NCBI RefSeq assembly: GCF_028769735.1
Contig: NC_088169.1
Location: 42,747,229-42,811,228 of the forward strand
Reading direction: 5' to 3'
DNA length: 64,000 nt
DNA from: Zonotrichia leucophrys gambelii
Lineage: Eukaryota > Chordata > Aves > Passeriformes > Passerellidae
A model generated the notes under the pieces. It saw only the letters and a list, made by a program, of their open reading frames with translations. It did no database searches and was not told the origin of the DNA. Numbering within the stretch: the stretch's first letter is position 1; each line of letters opens with the position of its first letter. Shown here piece by piece: positions 1 to 12,572 of the stretch. The translations under genes and the position numbers were made by a program.

Positions 1-2642
1 TGACAAATAGATTTAAAGGAAAAACCTCATTCAACTTTAACCCTTGTCCACTGTTTTGAGATTTGGGTCATTTTCAGTATGGGTGATGATGTTTCTGAAT
101 GCCTACTTTTTGAAGTTTTCAATTTAAGTTCTTTAGTGAAATCAAAAGCATAGTAAACTCTTAGTGATCACATTATAAATTTTACATTATTGAAAACTAT
201 ACTTCTCCAATACACTTACACCATTCTGTCATCTGCTAAGAGGAAACAGTGCTGCAGAAGAATTTGACCAACAATCATCTTTAATTTGAAAAAAAAAAAA
301 AACCCAAGCAGCACTATCAGGTTTTCTGCATTAACTTTTTTAGCAGTTAAAAATAAATTAGAAACATGAATTTCAGCATTTCAGGCAATATTCAAACAGC
401 AAAAATTAAAATATCATTCTGTTGGACAAAACCCTGTTCTCTAACCAAAAAGTCCTAAGGCTCCTTCTGACTTTGTAATTATCTTCTCTGTGGGGTATAA
501 CAGCCCTGCAAGCAGCCTCTGTAAAACTACACCTGACATTCAAGTCACAGATTGAACTTTCCTACTCAAACTAAAAGGAAACAGATTATGTTTTAAATTA
601 ATTCCATTGTAATATTGGCCTGACAAGTGATGACAGGAGCAATATTTGCACAGAAAATGACAGCTGGAGGAAGGGAGGGAAACTTGTCTGTTACACACAG
701 ATCGTGCCATCAGACACAGCTCTCCTAATTTTAATCAAAGGGATATTGAACTTGAAAATCTTTTATGTCTGGTGGACTCCAATAAACCTGTACAACTACC
801 CCAAGAATAAAACTGACTCATTTGTTTGCCTCGGAACTCAAACCATCTTTGCTCAGATTCCTTTTGTCCCTTGATTTCTTTGAGGTCAATTAAAAAATGA
901 ATGCCTTCCAAACAGACTGATAATTAGTTAACAGTCTCTTCATTACAGGTCCCACTGGGAACATTCATTTACAAGAAGCCCTGACCCTGTTGTCCTTGGG
1001 AAGATTTCAGTAATAAGTTACCGAAGCCGAGGCCAAGGCAAACTTGTTCAGACTAAGACTATACAGATGCTAAGGAAAGAACTGAAGTCCCTCGAGCATT
1101 CCCAACTAAACTACTAGAAGCAGTACCACCGCTCCAATGCTCAGGATCATTTTATTTTCCGAGCATACACAGTCAGACAAATTGTTTTTTGATAACACAG
1201 TTTGTGAGAGGAATCTCTAGTTACCTCTTGGAGAGTGTATTACTGGCTTTGTGCTCAGTGCCTTGTGGAAAGCAAACAGCAAGGCTGTGATTCAGCACCA
1301 ACAGTTTCATCATCTCACTGAATACATGGCTGCAATTTTCTGATTTCAAAGCATGCTCCCACCTGGGAACAGCAGCCAACTCCCCCTCCCCCGAATTGAT
1401 TTTTGCTGTTTATTATGTTCCCTACTATAACAGCAGAAATATCTTATGTAGCATTATAGTGAGAAGTAGAATGGAAGTGGCACATTTCTTTACCATGACC
1501 ATAAAACACAATGCAAGGCAGGCTTTAAATTTAATCAGCCCTCAGAACAATTTAATGATTAAGATAGCAGGATGAGATTGTACACATTCATGTATTTATA
1601 AAGATTTTAATCAACATTCTTCATGTAAAACTGAAATCCAAAGATGTGACTGTAGCACATGGTGTATCAGAGACAGATTTACACCACTTAGGCCATATAC
1701 CCTCTGAAATACTGTTGCAGTAGGAGACCATGCTGGATTAACTTCCTGGGAATGAGTATGCTGTACTGCCCAAACCAGTCCTTAAGATACCATTACTAAC
1801 ATACATACATCAAAGGTTAAAGCTGAATGGGATACAGTCATGCCATTTGATTGAATTGTCAAGTGTATTTTAAAGCTGTGCAGATCCCTTGCTAATCACT
1901 ACATTGTCATGCATAAAATCCAAGTTTCTAAAATACTGAACTTAATGACAACTGTTTAAGAGTCATTAATCAAAGTGTGTTCCTGTTATTCTCTTATATT
2001 GATGCCTTCAATCATCCCAGTGAAACCTTTTTGTGCTACCATTAAGCAGATTAATCTACGGTTTTGTCTTCTGATTAATAATGACATGCTTTCCTGTAAT
2101 GCCAGTCACAGAAACAGCTCAGGAAGACAAACATGATAATGTTGAGTTGGTCATAAGTTATAGGCTGTAATGGATACACCAGTGGTTAAGACTTTGGTGC
2201 CTCTGCCATAAAGTCTTTATTGAAATATTTTTCAGCCTAATCTCTTTCTTAGTTCCTTCAGGAAATAGACAGTACAAAAAGGGAGGCTACAATTTGTAAA
2301 GATCTGAGAGTCCTGTTATCATACTGACTCAAGGTCTACCCATGAAATTTAGGGCCAGAAATGCTGGCATTTGTCCTTTAATTTCTGTTTGGAGCCAACC
2401 ACTGTGAAAAGCAAAATGCCTCTACCAGTTCCTAAGTATTAACCTTACTGTGACCAAAGTCGTAAGGCATGAAGCAAAACTTTCTCCAAGTTTGTGTATC
2501 TTTGACTTAATAAAGGAGGGGGGGAACATTTTTTTTTCCTTTTTTTGTTTTCCCCCAGAGAAGCATGCTAAGAATACATAAACAGGTATAATGGCCAGAG
2601 AAATCACTCAATACAAGAGAGACCAAATGCTGCAAAAAATAA
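1..2642. other. Unique AT-rich DNA without a gene
   Basis: I see no exon, RNA gene or recognisable transposon. The only distinctive pieces are a short poly-A run near 290-302 and a purine-to-pyrimidine low-complexity patch near 2514-2560 (a G run, then T runs, then a C run). Open frames here are short and overlap on opposite strands, as expected by chance. Confidence 0.6.
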
Positions 2643-3239
2643 TGTCCTGTTAACCCCTTGCAGGAGTTCTGTGGTCTGTGAGCCAAACTTGGTGCAAGTT
2701 TGCTTGTCCCCAGCTTGGTTCTGCAGATCCAATCGCTGTTACAACGTGAGAGAGACCCTGCTAAAGCCAAATAATGTTCTGTAAGCAAAGCACAGACAGA
2801 ATTGTGGGAGATTCACGAAGAAAACTACTGATATGGGAAGGTGTAAACCCCTACAGGAAAAACGTGACAAACTGGAGGGCGGCAATGAAGAAACAAGGAA
2901 AATCAGCTAATTCCTGACCTAAATGATGACTGCATGAACACCTGAGAGTTATCAGGTGATTTATCACTGATGGTAACCATCTATCGCTTGGCCTCATAGC
3001 TCATTGGCTCTAGTTGAACATGCTCTGCAGTGACTCTGGGAGCCTTGACTCCCAGGGATCATGGAAAAACTCCCCCAGATGTCCCTCCTGATCAGACAAA
3101 TAGAAGAAGATACCACAGTATGTGGGTGCTTTTCTCTGCATGTGCCCTCTCCTCCAGGTGGGAGAGTCTCAGAACTACAGAAATAAGTATTCAGGTCTTT
3201 CCTAAAGGTGCAGAAAAGAATGTCCTATGACTTCCCACA
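2643..3239 (+). mobile_element. Probable solo LTR of an avian endogenous retrovirus
   Basis: This segment of about 600 bp is richer in GC than its flanks and has LTR-like layout. It begins TGTCC and ends CCCACA, so it has TG...CA ends. An AATAAG variant of the poly-A signal lies near 3182, about 55 bases before the 3' end. A perfect 7-bp stem with a 6-base loop lies at 3036-3055. The wording resembles LTRs I associate with bird ERVs, but I cannot name the family. No matching target-site duplication was found with these ends, so the exact borders are uncertain. No internal gag, pol or env sequence follows. It could instead be another retroelement fragment. Confidence 0.45.
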
Positions 3240-4354
3240 GTAAATCCTATGCAAGTAAGGAATTCAGACCATTTCTGCCCACTCTGATGAAAATCAACAC
3301 TGCTGAAATGACTCTCCCTCAATAACAGAGGATACCAGCTGACACAGGAGGAAGAAATACAGTACAGATATCCACAGAGATTGTGCCAGAGGGAAGTCCT
3401 CTCATTAAAGATTTTTTCCCCTATTGAGTAACTACTTTCAGACTGTTTTGATTCACTTATGTGACAAATTTAACTTCATGGAACTGAAAATAACCATGTG
3501 TTAAAGCATGCATAAAAATACTCTGAATTACAAAGATTCTAATTATCAATATGAAACAAAGGTTTCTCACTGAATATTGTCAACTGTATCATATGCAAAT
3601 AGAAATTCTATATTATTAAAACCATGGATAGGCAAATGTTTTATGAATATGCAAGAAATTCTGAAACATTTTCAATAAATTATATTTCCTTAGGAATCTC
3701 AGGGTTCAGCAGTGAAGCCTGACATTCTCGAAATCCTGCTCATTGCTGCTTTCAGATTCTCAGTTTCAATAACTTGCTGTCACATCTTGTAGAACCTGGG
3801 TAGGGGTGTCCAGGTCCTCCCATCTTTCAGACAAGCTGGACTCATGGGGATCCTCTGAAGAGGGAGGCAGCTGGTGTGTGTGCAGCTAAAGTTGCCTGGG
3901 ATTGGTTTGGACTGAAGGTGGTTCAGAAAACAGTGCTGTCACTCTTCAGCAGAATTTGGAAAGCTTTGAAGGGTTCCTGAGCATGGTCTACATGATTTCT
4001 TTCCTGTTACAGGCCCAGTGCTGTCTTAGAGCTTGCCAATTTTCATAACCTCTGAGGTTTCCACATTACAGGAGATAGAAATTCTCTTAGCTGCTGGTTC
4101 AGGTCAAGTTCTCAAGTTTCTGTCTCTCTCCATGTGTATCCTAGGGCTATAGCTATATCCCTCAATAAAAAGGACCTAGCCACTGATACATATGGTTAGA
4201 GGAGCTTGCAGACATAAAGGGAAAATCCCCTTTTATGCACCTAAAAACTCTGGGTGAGGGCTTGAGCTAATTTCTTAGCTCATTTTCATACAAAGATCCC
4301 AACAGAAAGAACTGTTGCTTTGCTTGACTTTAGGATCCCTCTGCTCTAGAGTGG
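3240..4354. other. Unique DNA, nothing recognised
   Basis: There is no supportable gene. The part from about 3780 to 4130 is somewhat richer in GC and has C/T-rich patches, but shows no frame or repeat family that I recognise. Confidence 0.5.
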
Positions 4355-5149
4355 GATCTGGACAGGCTGGATGGATGGGAAAGGCCAATGGTATGAGGTC
4401 CAACAAGGTAAAGTTCCTGCACCTGGGTCCCAGCAGCCCCACTCACTGCTACAGACTGGGGGCAGAGTGGCCAAAGAGCTGCCCATTGGAAAAGGACCTG
4501 GGGGTGCTGGTCAACAGTCAGATCAACATGAGCCAGCGAGTGCCCAGATGGCCAAAAAGGCCAATGGCATCCGGGCCTGTATCAGCAATAGTGCAGCCAT
4601 CAGGACCATGGCATGGATTGTCCACTTGTAGTCAGCCCTGGTGAGGCCACACCTTGAATTCTGTGTCCAGTCCCGGGCCCCTCACTGCAAGAAAGACTTT
4701 GAGATCCTGGAGCATGTCCAGAGAAGGGCAATGGAACTGGTGAAAGGTCTAAAGCACAAGTCCTACGAGGGGCTGAGGGAGCTGGGGATGTTTAGACTGC
4801 AGAAAAGGAGGCTCAGGATAGAGTCTCTACAACTGCCTGAAAGGAGGGTATAACAAAGTGGAGGTTGGTACCTTCTCCTAGGTAACATGTATCAGGACAA
4901 AAGGAAATGGCCTTAAGTTGTGCCAGGGTAGGTTTAGATGGATATTAGGAAAAATTTCTTCATTGAAAGTGTTGTCAAGCCCTGTAACAGGCTGTCCCTG
5001 GAAATGCTTGAATTGCCATTCCTGGAGATATTTAAGATATGTGCAGGTGTTGCTCTTAGGGACATGGATTTTGGTGGCCTTGGCAGTGCTGAGTTATCAA
5101 TTGGTCTCTCTTCACGGTCTTTTCCAACATAATGATTCTATAATTCTAA
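4355..5149 (+). mobile_element. CR1 LINE, 5'-truncated 3' end
   Basis: The sequence follows the avian CR1 3' region from the end of ORF2 to the tail. Landmarks in order are: the 'gacaggctgg' start; the 'atgaggtccaacaagg' block; 'aaaggacctgggggtgctgg'; 'gccaatggcatccgggcctg'; 'gtgaggccacacc'; 'gagaagggcaatggaactgg'; the 'ttagatggatattagg' block of the 3' UTR; and the terminal 'aatgattctataattcta'. The last is a decayed pair of ATTCTATR tail units. Frames at 4315-4853 and 4918-5160 are remnants of ORF2 and its UTR, broken by several frameshifts and stops. It is a dead copy, truncated at the 5' end as most CR1 insertions are. Confidence 0.93.
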
Positions 5150-8100
5150 CAATGAATTAGAGAGGGGTGCTTCAGAGCTGCTGGCAGAGCAGGCATGACA
5201 TTCTCCTTGACTTTGAGTGGTTTCCCAGCTTGAAGGAGGATACAGGGCAGGTGCGTCCTGCACTGCTGTGGCTGCAAGCTTGAGAATGTAGGCAGCATAA
5301 TGAATGCAGTGTAATAGAAAAACCTGTTTGCTGCATCATAGTGTTTTTTCAATCAATATTTTCCAGCAGAACACCGTTTGCTCTGAAAAAATTTTAAGCT
5401 CACCCTAATTAACAGAAACTATGTTTTCATAATATCATCCAGCCACAGTAATCACTGCCAAAAGGAAAAAGAAAGCTTTTTAGAGGATAGCAGCTAGACC
5501 AATAGTGTTTGAGATCTAATCTATTGTTAGCCCTACAGAGTGGGCATTATTTTTTTTTGTTCATGTGGGAGTTATTGTTTTGGTTTGATTTTGTTTTGTT
5601 TTTTCCCCCCCTGCATTTAGACACAAAACCAGTCAGAGCAATTTCTTTTTAGCTTCTTTTTTACTGCACTTCTATCAATACCCTCTATGGACTGTGATAC
5701 TTGGTAAGGGTCAGGGTCTTCAAAATCAATAAGTGAATGTTTCTTGTTCTTCAAGTGTTTTAATGTTAAAGGTTTGACCTTTATGATTAAAGCTCAGCTT
5801 GAAAGGAAATCCCTTCAGGTGTCTGAAGTCTTCTCTCATGTAATCACATTTTTGAATGGACATTTTTGACTGTGTAAATTAAAAGTCTTCGGTGTGCTTT
5901 TATAGATTTAATCAAAGCATTTAAATATAAAAGAATAAAGTAATAAGCTAGACTTTTACTATCAGTCCTTTAGAGAATTACTTTTACCTTCTTAATGTAC
6001 CTTTTTTGGGGCCCATTTCTTTAGTACAATCACAGCTTTTGACTGGCACCTTACAGCAGTGACCAGCCTCCCATTAATTTGTGGTTATTTTATAAGCCAC
6101 ACTTTAAGAAACCCAAAACTCCTGAAATAATAACCAAACTTAAAAAAAAATATACTTATTGAAAGAACATCATCTTCAGGATATGACAGGCATCATATTT
6201 TCCTTGAAGAACCTTAATACTTCTTCATTGTGATTAAATGGGATATTTCCTATAAAGAATATTTGGCACTCTTTGTTACTATTTACTCTGTATACTTTGG
6301 CTGACATAACATGGACAGATACTATCCAAAGTGAGTACTTGTCTCTTGGAGAAAACTCTTTGCAGATCTATTGCAGATGTCAGAAAGAAAGTTGGCAAAC
6401 ACTATGTCAAAGTGCTTTGTGCTTTTTGCCTTTAGTATAAATAAGACTCTGAGGCATCTGTCTGAATTCAGATCACCTTGAGCACATTCCTGTCTTAGCT
6501 CCTTCTCTCAGAAGCTACTCAGAATAAAGTATTCCTTGTCCTCTGCTGCATGGATGGAGCCAAATTAAGGTATAACAGTAATGACAGGCAAAAACGTAAG
6601 GCAGTCTCAGGATGTCTGTATGAACGTCAAATGACTGCCCAACTTATCCCAAAAAACTGTTAAAAACAGCTCTAAAAACTCATAAATCCATGCAAGCCAG
6701 CATTTCAGATGTAGATATGATGATTCCAGGTTTTGTTATTATCTCTGAAGTTGTAGATGTAAGGATTACTCATTCCCTGTGGAAGGGCCCATTGCCTTCC
6801 CTGGGTGCCTTGGATTAAACCATTTGAATTTGCCTCTCTTTACTCTCTTCTTCCCTTCTCCTCCTCTTTGGATAGAGCCCTGTGCCCTGCCAAGGGGCTC
6901 TGTGATTGTGCCATCTGGGCATAAGTGGTGCCTATTTACACCCCTAATAGGGAGTGACTGTGATTATCTATAGAAATCCCCACAAACAGCAAGAATAAAT
7001 CTCCAAAATAAAAGGTCAACACGGACATTATTCCAATATGAATCATGTATATTTAGGAAAGAACAATATTTTGGGATTTTTTTTTTATAAACTATGAACT
7101 ATATTTCAACCCTGGGCTCAGCAGCAGCAGTAGTAAATATATTACAGCAATTTTTGGCACTCTTTTGGACTAATATATACCTAAAATCTTGGGCCTGGAA
7201 TATTTCAGGTTTTTTCACCTTGGCAAAAAAATTGTAAAGAAGAAAATAGTTCTAGGCAATATATTATTCTTTAAATATTAGTTACTAATAATTTCTAAAG
7301 TCTATAAAGTTTAGATTTTCAGCAATAGTATTGACTTTTACTGTCCTTACAATTATTTAAAATAGAAAATGTCCTGATAAAACTCACACTATCCTTTTCC
7401 TTATCACTGTCTGCATTGATTATCAAAAGTAAGTAATATATACTGTATTTTCCTTGTATATCGCAAATAGAGTTATTAAAGATGACTGACAAGTTTCAGT
7501 TTAAGAATACATCTAGTAAACTATAGATGAAAAACCATCAAACTGTCTTTCCCAGCCTTCACAGAGTAAATGTCAGCAAGTAAAGGTAATGTCTGCAATT
7601 ACCTAGGAGAAAAAAAAAAAACAGTTATGTGGTAAAATGTGCAAACCATCCAAAATATCTCCACTCACTGTGATTTGTACATGTGCCTTAAGTTATTGCA
7701 GAACTGTTTCACAATTGAACATCAACCTGCAAAGTTTCTCTTTCATGGTTTGATTTATGGGCGATAAGGAGACCCAGGAGATGGAACTTTCCTCTGAAGT
7801 GGTGATTTACACAATCAAACTAGAAATAATACAGACAAGTTATGAACATTTGCACAACACTGTACATGCAATTAAAAGCACAGAGTGACAAAAAGATTTT
7901 TTTCTTCTCGTTAAACTGTTGAAAGCCATTCTCTGAAAAACTGGAGTGGTTTGGTTGCTTCTGTGACAAAAAGTATATCAAGATCAGTCTGCTCATAGAG
8001 GGCTTTTGAGATAAGGCAACAAATCACATTCTGCAAAAAAAGTCATCAGCAAATAAGCCAGAATGGTTTATGAAAAAGTCATATACAAAATATACACATC

Positions 8101-8818
8101 TGCCAGTAAATAACCTCTTCACTGAGCTGGCACTTTTCTAAATTACAAATTAGGGATTCATGATCCTAATAAATACAATATACTACCAGTTGACAGATTT
8201 CACAGCATTTTATGTTTCTGAAGGAGATTTATAGGTTTATAATGAGAAATAATATAATGCAGGTGCTATTAACTTTACTAAAAGCCATGTGCAAAAAAGG
8301 AAAAGGAAATCCTTTATATCTTGATTAAACAGAAAATACCAAAGATTTTCTAATTTTTTTTTATTGTCTACTGTTTTCTAAGGAAAAATGTCCCTATTTC
8401 AAGGCAATTTCTAAGCAGTGTAATTAATGTGGTGCAGCTCACAAATTGCCTAATGAGTACTGTGTTTAATGAATATTCTTTTAAAGTTTCTGGCTATTTT
8501 CTACATCCATTCAGTGACAGCAGTTGGTCAACTGCAACAGTAGTTTTGAGCACTTGTTGCAGATGTTTCCAACCATTTTCTGCCAAATGCAAATTCAACT
8601 ACTTCAGTGATTGAATTATCAATGCCAATCTTAGATGATACTACTGTTAAAAGATTAATGTCCTAAAGGGAGAATCAGATTACTACTAGCTTTCTTTTAA
8701 CATCACTTTAGGAACACTCTAAATCCCCTTTCACAGAACAGAGTGCTTCTTAAAATCTATATAGCGCATTTAAATAGATTTAGCCTTCCTCACAATATGG
8801 TTGCAAAGTATCTAGAGC
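5150..8818. other. Unique AT-rich DNA
   Basis: No gene, RNA or transposon is recognised in this stretch. It contains a T/G-rich low-complexity patch (5548-5612), which is listed separately. A pyrimidine-rich patch lies near 6833-6870. Confidence 0.55.
5548..5612. repeat. T/G-rich low-complexity tract ending in C run
   Basis: The top strand is almost only T and G, with TTTTG-like units, and ends in a run of C. It belongs to the same compositional class as the tracts at 31527-31611, 35155-35412 and 42751-42857, read on the opposite strand for the two A/C-rich ones. Confidence 0.7.
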
Positions 8819-9631
8819 TGTGGTGGATTGACCCTGGCTGGATGCCAGACACCCACCAAAGCTGCTCTATCACTCCTCTCTGCAAGTGGACAAGGAAGAG
8901 TTTATGAGTTGAGATAAGGACAGGAGTCACTGCCAATATGGGCAAAACAGACTCAGTTTGGGGAGATATTAATGAATTTATTGCTAACAAAATCAGAGCA
9001 GGCTAATGAGAAATAAAATATATCTTAAAAACACCTTCCCCTCACCTCTCCCTCTTTCCCAGCTCTACCTCCTCACCCCAGAAGTGCAAGGAGTTGGATC
9101 CAGAGATCCCTGCCAGGATCCTGCTCCATCATGGACCTCCCACGGGCTCACAGCCTTGTTTTGGGCAGTCATGGGCATCTTTTGGGCCTTCCAAATGGGT
9201 CTCCTCCGTGAAATGAGGGTGGATCTCTGTATCCCCATGGACCTCCATGGGCTGCAGGGTCCCAGCTGCCTCACCATGGGCTGGCTGCACCAGGGGCTGC
9301 AGGGGAATCTCAGCTCTGGCACCTGCAGCACCTCCTGCTCCTCATCTGCACTGACCTTGGTGTCTGCAGAGTTCTTCCAGGCACATGTTCTCACTCTGCT
9401 ATTCTCTGGCACCCATTACAACTGCACAACAACTTTTTTTTCCCCATTGTTTACTGTGTTATGACAGAGGTGCTACCACCACTGCTGATTGACCTGGCCC
9501 TTGCCAGCAGAGCTGTCCTGGAGCCGGCTGCCATTGGCTCTGCTGGACATGGGGGAAGCTGCTGGCAGCTTCTCACAGAAACCACCCCTGGAGCACCCCT
9601 GCTGCCAAAACCTGCCTATGCAAGCCCAACA
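8819..9631 (-). mobile_element. Solo LTR, avian endogenous retrovirus (family A)
   Basis: Read on the minus strand, the element begins TGTTGGGCTTGC (at 9631) and ends near the inverted 'tggtggattgaccctgg' block at about 8819. Landmarks on the plus strand are: 'cacccaccaaagctgctcta'; 'gggcaaaacagactcag'; 'aaaacaccttcccctcacc'; repeated 'catgggctgcagg' units between 9225 and 9310; and 'cattggctctg' followed by 'acatgggggaagct'. I recognise this combination as an ERV LTR abundant in birds, particularly songbirds. The repeated CCATGGGCTGCAGG-like units are a variable internal tandem array. An inverted CCAAT box lies at about 9531. No internal retroviral sequence flanks it, so it is a solo LTR. 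Overlapping frames at 9006-9464 and 9065-9412 are chance frames in GC-richer LTR DNA. No clear target-site duplication was seen. Confidence 0.85.
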
Positions 9632-9873
9632 CAAAAGTTAAATTCTGTCTTAATGGAGTTGTCATACAAAATTAATGCTGCATAGTCTCTGACAGAGTTC
9701 TAAAACTACACAAAAACTAATTAAAAACAAGTCACAAAAAAGATATGTAGGCTACTCCTTGCTGTCATTTAATAATTCACTAGTATCTGACAACTCTTAA
9801 AGTAACTACCACAAGATAACATTACTTCCTAAAAAATGAAAGCTACCCGCAACATCCAAATAACCTCTTAAAT

Positions 9874-9891
9874 GAGGATGATGATGATGAC
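9874..9891. repeat. Short (GAT)n microsatellite
   Basis: There are five consecutive GAT units. It is too short to be notable beyond being a possible length marker. Confidence 0.8.
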
Positions 9892-12511
9892 AGTAATAAA
9901 TTCTGCAATAATTTTTGCTTCTGAAAGTACCACTAAACTCTATGTGATAACTTACACATCTGAAGTCCTTCATCCATAAAAACTGCCAGCATTAAAATTC
10001 ATTAGGACAAGCTGCTGAAAAAATTATTTTTTATTGATATTTGGAGTTTAAATTTATAATTGCATTATTACTCATCATTTATTGATTATCTAATTATTGA
10101 TTTTCCTTTTATACAGCTACAAAAATACAGGACAATTTGGGTATGATCACGATCTCCACACTCATGATTTGGCCACAGATGATCTAAAATGAATCAAACA
10201 TGCTTGCTTAGTTATAGTTAAAGTTGTATTTGGTATACAATGAAGTAGTATGATTCATGTATCAAATGATTATAGTCCTTGATGCAACCTTTGCCTATTA
10301 CAACATATAAATGTGTGACTACTTACTCATAATCAGATGATGAATTCAGTCAAGACAACCTTAATGTATTGATATCTAAGATAAGTAAGAAAACAGCAAA
10401 TTAAGCACCTTCACTGTCTTCTTCATTCAAGCGATACTCAAGAGCTTCCAGAGCAAGAAACTAGAAATCCTGTGTGACCAACCTCCTGCTGAAGTCCCTA
10501 TAACAATCTAAAACTATGATTACTATTACCACTAACATAAAATTCTGTTTAAGAGATTAAAAAATGGTAGCCATATAATAATAAAGACTTAATAAAGACA
10601 CATATGCTAGAGACAGAATCTTGTAAGGTCCCACAAAAATTCTAAGTTGATTTGCAATATAGTAGATCTATGAAGACGAAATAAGTAATAAAAAACAGTT
10701 CAAAGCTTTAACCAATCTGTCTCCTTCAGGAATGAATTCTAGAGTGAAGATAAGAACTGAGCTCCCTGCATTTTTAAAGGTAGATGCTGCATACTTCATG
10801 TCAAGCTGCAGATCTGTGAGTACAGACTGCAAAGAGAAGCAGCAAGCAGTGGTTTAATGCGAATTTGAAACATCATTCAGAGCTGAGATAGCATCTAAGA
10901 CTTGTTTGACAAGACACACTCAAAATACAAAATGATCAAACTGAAATTGTGTCAGTTATTTTATGAGCAAATTTAGGTCTCTGAATGTTGCAGAATATCC
11001 TTTACAAGGGGCTGCATCATCAGAACAGATTAATTAGATGAAAAGTAGAAGTACAACAGGGAACGACATCCACACCGGTGAAAGTGAGATGGATCAAAGA
11101 AATACAATGGTATCATGACATTCCCCAGGTGACTACATCTTACTTTATTAAATGTTCCCTTAGCATGGCATGATCGTTTTTGTGCTTTATTTCTGCTCTA
11201 CAGAAATGAACAAAGTTCACCCATTTTGTTTCACAGAGTCAAGCTAATACAATCTTCAGTTCTGATTTGCCTAAATTGCCATTCTGCAAGTCTGAATGTT
11301 TCCACAATCTTCTAAAACCAAATGCAGTCAAACTTGTAAAAATTTTTTTACTTACCCACTTAATGCATAAGTTTGCATAACTATGAGGCTCACCCAGAAT
11401 TGGACTGCAACCCTTAGATTGTCTCAGTTTGATTTTAGATAGTGTAATTAAATTGTCAAAAAAAGGTCTAGTGCTTTTGAAATATGAGAAGGAAATGAGG
11501 ACTGAAAGAAAGGGAAATGAAAAGAGAGAGACAGTCAAAGTGTATTAATAATGAGGGTATAAATAATGTAACATTTGTCCAGAAAGAACCATATCATTGC
11601 TATTTTAATTTTCATAAGCTCTCAACTAAAGTAGAATATAAAAGCAAATCACACTAATTATTTAGACAGAACAAAACCTCACATTATTTCAGATACTTTC
11701 AACTGAAACAATGTCACCTGAATAAATACACCAATAATGCCACAGCATTACCCTTTTATGGGAGCACAGAAGAATGAAAGTTAAGGAATATGAAGTGTGG
11801 GATAAGTGGGCAGCTTCTGCTCCAAAAGAGGTAGAATAATGTGAGTATGAGCTTGACTATATCACATGCTTTGGGACTGTATATTTGGCTAGCAGTTTTC
11901 TGGTTAAGCCATGCAGGCAAGCAGAACATATCCTGGCCTTCTACAACTTCCTGATTCAGACATGGTTCTCCAGAAAGTACAATCCAGTGTCAGGATGAAG
12001 GGTTTGGATCTTTAAGAAGCTTTTTCAGAGTTCGAGATCTCCAGGAAAAGACAGTTGTCCTTCCTGCAGGTTCACTCTGCAACACCCACATCCACAAACA
12101 CGCTGTAGCTGGTAGTTACGCTTTCAAGATTTTGCTCAATGTTGCACAGCTTTGCTGTGAATGCAATACATTGGTATTTTTCCACAGAACCCTTGCTTCT
12201 ACAGCAACTTTTAAGAGGTTATGTCAATTAGCATTTTTTTTCCATGCCAAAACACAGCCAAAAGAGGGTAACAGCAAGCTTGTATAGCTGCATATGAGTG
12301 AAAAACCAGACATATGGAGTGTGAAAAAGAGAAGTGAAATCATTGAAGAAGAGCTAGCAGATAACACTTCATACAAAATTCAGCCTTTTTTGAAACAATG
12401 AAAAGTAAAAAATGTGGTGATATTTTTCTAGATGTAATCTGTCGCATCCCACATTTTTAGAATTCATTTAAACAATCTCATTCAGATATTCTGACGTTAC
12501 TGACTGATGCT

Positions 12512-12572
12512 TGTGCCTTCAGTTGCACTTAGATCCATATCGTCTGTTTGTGTCTTCAGTTGCACTTAGATC
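12512..12572. repeat. Two-copy direct repeat, 24 bp units
   Basis: A 24-bp unit at 12512-12535 recurs at 12549-12572 with one mismatch. Its core is TCAGTTGCACTTAGATC. The offset is 37 bp and the spacer between copies is unrelated in sequence. Confidence 0.85.

Noticed and set aside
4315..5160. Several plus-strand frames of 64-109 codons
   Set aside because: They are broken ORF2 and 3' UTR pieces of the CR1 at 4355-5149.
9006..9464. A 152-codon plus frame and a 115-codon minus frame over the same DNA
   Set aside because: They lie inside the family A solo LTR, and open frames on both strands reflect its GC-rich composition and internal tandem words.
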